Positions 62,658-64,000 of a stretch of 64,000 nucleotides of DNA are shown in pieces. Made by a program: the position numbers and the translations under genes. The stretch's first letter is position 1; every line of letters begins with the position of its first letter. This stretch comes from Pseudomonas muyukensis (lineage in GTDB: Bacteria; Pseudomonadota; Gammaproteobacteria; Pseudomonadales; Pseudomonadaceae): NCBI RefSeq assembly GCF_019139535.1, contig NZ_CP077073.1, forward strand, positions 1,686,001 through 1,750,000, read 5' to 3'. Below the pieces are notes generated by a model. The model was not told the DNA's origin. It worked only from the letters and a program-made list of their open reading frames with translations, and made no database searches.

Positions 62658-63992
62658 TCAGAACTCGTGATCGGCGGTGTCCGGGTTCAGGTTGGCAATG
62701 CCCAACTTGCCTGCTGCCTGCTCGATCGCGCCGGTCTGCTTGACCAGCGAGGCGATGGCGTCACGCACGATCTGGTTGCCGGCGGCGTTGTCGGCGGCGA
62801 TCAGCTGGTCGTAGTGCTCGCCCTTGAGCGCGTGGTCGACGATCACCTGGATCTTGGCCTCGGTGGCTTCCAGGTCGGCCTTGAGGGTGGCGTCGGTGGC
62901 CGGGTCGGCCTTGGCCACCAGCGACGACAGGCTCGGGCCGCTCAGCTTGCTGCCGTCGACACGGGTGTACTCGCCCAGGTAGACGTTGCGGATGCCCTTG
63001 GCGTCGTAGAAGTGCGAGTAGTGGGTGTTGTCGCTGAAGCAGTCATGCTCGTCTTCCGGCGAGTTGGCTTCCAGCGAGACCTTCATGCGCTCGCCGGCCA
63101 GTTCGCCCAGCGACAGGCTGCCCATGCCGAACAGCATCTTGCGCAGGCCATCGTTGCCCGGCTCGTTTTCCAGGGTGGCGCGGTAGTTGTCGGCGACGTT
63201 CGGTGCCCAGTTGCCGACCATTTCCTCGAGGTCCTTGACCAGCAGGTCGGTGACCGCCTTGAGGTAGGTGCGGCGACGGTCGTTGTGCCCGCCCGTGGCG
63301 CCCTTGCCTTCGAGGTAGTCCGAGGCCGGGCGGTTGCCCGCGCCTGGGCCGGTGCCGTTGAGGTCCTGGCCCCAGAGCAGGAATTCGATGGCGTGGTAGC
63401 CGGTGGCGACGTTGGCTTCCGAGCCGCCCAGTTCGTTGAGGCTGGCGAGCTTCTCGGGGGTGATGGCCTTGACGTCGATCTTGTCTTCGCCCACCTGGAT
63501 CTCGGTGTTGGCGATGATGTTGGCGTTAGCCGCCGGGTTGCCCAGGGCGTGCTCGTAGCTCTTGTCGACGTAGTCGATCAGGCCTTCGTCCAGGGGCCAG
63601 GCGTTCACCTGGCCTTCCCAGTCGTCGATGATGGTGTTGCCGAAGCGGAACACTTCGCTCTGCAGGTAAGGCACGCGGGCGGCGGCCCAGGCGTCCTTGG
63701 CGGCCTTGAGGGTCTGGTCGTCGGGCTTGGCGAGGAAGGCGTCGACGGCGCTTTGCAGCTGCTTGGCGGTGCTCAGCGAGTCGCTGTACACAGCGTGGAC
63801 CATTTCGGCGTAATGCTTGACCACCGCCTTGGCGGCGGCTTCGTCGACCGCGCCTGCTGCGGCGCTGCTGCTGGCGGCGGCAGGTGCCTGGGCTTGCGGC
63901 GCGGCGGCCTTGTCATCCTTGCCTTCGCCGCAACCGGCGAGGGCGATGGCGATGGCCAGCAGACTGGCGGAGGCCAGAGGCATTCGAATCAT
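62658..63992 (-). CDS. Imelysin (IcmP-like) lipoprotein with intact GxHxxE motif
   Basis: 444 residues. Signal with lipobox LAGC, an Ala/Gln-rich linker (~25-50) and the helical imelysin domain. GYHAIE at 198-203 is the GxHxxE motif proposed to bind metal. P. aeruginosa IcmP was first described as an insulin-cleaving metalloprotease; homologues are now seen mainly as iron-regulated surface proteins. ATG 63992 is 9 bases from the window edge, so ribosome site and promoter (possible Fur box) are outside; an ATG at 63983 is an alternative. Confidence 0.88.
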   Translation of the reverse strand: MIRMPLASASLLAIAIALAGCGEGKDDKAAAPQAQAPAAASSSAAAGAVDEAAAKAVVKHYAEMVHAVYSDSLSTAKQLQSAVDAFLAKPDDQTLKAAKDAWAAARVPYLQSEVFRFGNTIIDDWEGQVNAWPLDEGLIDYVDKSYEHALGNPAANANIIANTEIQVGEDKIDVKAITPEKLASLNELGGSEANVATGYHAIEFLLWGQDLNGTGPGAGNRPASDYLEGKGATGGHNDRRRTYLKAVTDLLVKDLEEMVGNWAPNVADNYRATLENEPGNDGLRKMLFGMGSLSLGELAGERMKVSLEANSPEDEHDCFSDNTHYSHFYDAKGIRNVYLGEYTRVDGSKLSGPSLSSLVAKADPATDATLKADLEATEAKIQVIVDHALKGEHYDQLIAADNAAGNQIVRDAIASLVKQTGAIEQAAGKLGIANLNPDTADHEF

Positions 63993-64000
63993 TGTTGGTT

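Overview
This is a GC-rich, gene-dense stretch of a Pseudomonas chromosome, most likely from the P. putida group. The assignment rests on recalled gene content, protein wording and Pseudomonas-type intergenic palindromes, not on a database search. The gene order matches what I recall of the P. aeruginosa chromosome between sspAB and the icmP (imelysin) locus. The window is mostly conserved core genome with a few accessory insertions.

Layout: (1) 1-5651, sspA-sspB on the plus strand, then a minus-strand envelope cluster (lpoA-yraN-gmhA-dolP-ygdR type lipoprotein), then rsmI. (2) 5775-6172, the RNase P RNA gene with its own promoter. (3) 6377-24341, the complete division and cell wall (dcw) cluster: mraZ-rsmH-ftsL-ftsI-murE-murF-mraY-murD-ftsW-murG-murC-ddlB-ftsQ-ftsA-ftsZ-lpxC. 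It is preceded by a strong promoter and three 10-bp-spaced MraZ boxes, has mostly overlapping genes, and ends in an intrinsic terminator. (4) 24520-31147, dciA, secA, argJ, a GST and a Nudix/ThiE-like fusion. (5) 31176-35011, an accessory module: a VasX/BTH_I2691-like MIX-type T6SS effector and a coupled small membrane protein that is probably its immunity factor. (6) 35204-46408, a cobalamin adenosyltransferase, a sensor kinase, panE-like, yajQ, mscS, an MdfA-like exporter, ampG, an alkyltransferase-like gene, a DUF481 barrel, a HugZ-like protein and fxsA. (7) 46501-48713, groESL with a sigma-32-like promoter and a structured leader. (8) 48818-53506, a PAP2 phosphatase, colRS, a methyltransferase (warA-like), an LPS-kinase-like gene (wapQ-like) and a small exported protein, with two near-identical ColR-type boxes. 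(9) 53464-54413, a 950-bp non-coding repeat region. (10) 54414-58602, a MexVW-like RND efflux pair. (11) 58844-63992, a putative iron-related periplasmic cluster: DUF1513 protein, two imelysins and a di-haem oxidoreductase.

Functionally the window is dominated by envelope building: lipid II synthesis, divisome assembly, LpxC, muropeptide recycling (AmpG), LpoA, DolP, heptose supply (GmhA) and ColRS-controlled LPS modification. Protein export (SecA) and folding (GroESL) are also present. The observations most worth following are the T6SS effector/immunity pair with its 55-nt nested inverted repeat, the diverged inverted repeat holding unrelated tandem arrays, a G-quadruplex-type array abutting the RND stop codon, the shared ColR boxes, the yajQ leader hairpin with a T-tract, and the two imelysins of which one has lost the canonical GxHxxE histidine.
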